Shown here one piece after another: positions 63,690 through 64,000 of a stretch of 64,000 nt of DNA (the stretch's first letter is position 1; each line of letters starts with the position of its first letter). Source of the stretch: Clostridiales bacterium (GTDB lineage Bacteria; Bacillota; Clostridia; Lachnospirales; Lachnospiraceae); NCBI GenBank assembly GCA_018372435.1, contig JAHAJA010000023.1, forward strand, positions 1 to 64,000. The letters are read 5' to 3'. Below the pieces are notes generated by a model. That model saw only the letters and a program-made list of their open reading frames with translations, ran no database searches and was not told the DNA's origin. The position numbers and the translations under genes are program-made.

Positions 63690-64000
63690 ATGAGGATTTC
63701 TAAGGAGATTACAAAGAAACTACTAGGTATTGTTTTAGTGTTAGCGATGGCTGTAACATCAATTCCAACGTCTATACTTGCAGCAGAGAAAGAGAGTATT
63801 CCTTCTAAGGTAAGAGTGAATAGTGATACTTGGAACGATACTGCAATTGAAATTCAATTAGCAGATGCTACGCATACAGTTGCTAACATTAAGAGTGATA
63901 GTAAAAATGCAATTGCTAAAATCACTTCTTTGGATGTTAGAAGTGAGGAAGGTGAAGATGCTGATATCAGAAATAAGATTAGTATCGGGGTATATGCTAA
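63690..64000 (+). CDS. Secreted protein, N-terminal part (runs off the window)
   Basis: The open frame starts at ATG 63690 after AAGGAG and continues past the end, giving 103 codons here. A strong signal peptide is visible: basic RISKEITKKLL, hydrophobic GIVLVLAMAVTSIP, and a cleavage site around ILAAE (about residues 30-32). The visible mature part is polar and beta-rich (KVRVNSDTWNDTAIEIQLAD). Too little is present to name a family. Confidence 0.7.
   Translation, partial: MRISKEITKKLLGIVLVLAMAVTSIPTSILAAEKESIPSKVRVNSDTWNDTAIEIQLADATHTVANIKSDSKNAIAKITSLDVRSEEGEDADIRNKISIGVYA

Overview
The window is AT-rich DNA of a Gram-positive, spore-forming type Clostridium; gene order and protein character suggest Lachnospiraceae, close to Lachnoclostridium (Clostridium) phytofermentans. 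That assignment is inference from the recJ-apt-rel-MBL-hemZ-hisS-aspS order, type III glutamine synthetases, a Csp-like subtilase and strong AGGAGG ribosome sites. No rRNA, tRNA or CRISPR array was seen.

Layout. 0.3-11.6 kb holds core genes on the + strand: recJ, apt, the (p)ppGpp synthetase/hydrolase rel, a glyoxalase-II-like hydrolase, hemZ, an HD-GYP protein, hisS and aspS. 11.9-17.6 kb holds a DUF1294 protein, an XRE repressor facing a cold-shock gene across a palindrome-rich promoter region, a corrinoid-activation-like protein paired with a PAS/GAF sensor, and an aldose epimerase. 18.1-22.1 kb is purine synthesis (purC, purF, purB). 22.2-26.2 kb has a sigV/rsiV-like sigma/anti-sigma pair and two DNA-repair glycosylases (deoxyinosine type, mutY). 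26.5-29.7 kb is a minus-strand block: small membrane protein, LysR regulator and a Csp-like subtilase whose catalytic serine is replaced by glycine.

Branched-chain amino-acid synthesis is split. leuC-leuD (29.9-31.7 kb) and leuB-ilvD-ilvB (42.7-47.2 kb) are separated by about 11 kb of surface and membrane genes: a secreted subtilase with an extra C-terminal domain, a lipoprotein, three small membrane proteins, an M18 aminopeptidase, and a small secreted protein followed by a MacB/FtsX-type ABC transporter. serC-serA-DUF1015 follow, then a YesL-like protein, glgB with a lysine-rich tail ending in an AT-hook-like motif, a MscS channel, two tandem type III glutamine synthetases each preceded by a similar leader and intrinsic terminator, a chemotaxis receptor, and the start of a secreted protein that leaves the window.

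The intergenic DNA is unusual. Four large imperfect palindromes (about 120-270 bp) lie between genes; one is bounded by 13-bp perfect direct repeats like a non-autonomous mobile element. There is also a 73-75 bp tandem repeat directly after a stop codon and several perfect hairpins in 5' leaders. The best candidates for undescribed biology are the secreted-protein/ABC-transporter trio, the GlgB tail, the serine-less Csp protein, the twin glutamine synthetase leaders, and the activation-domain/sensor pair.
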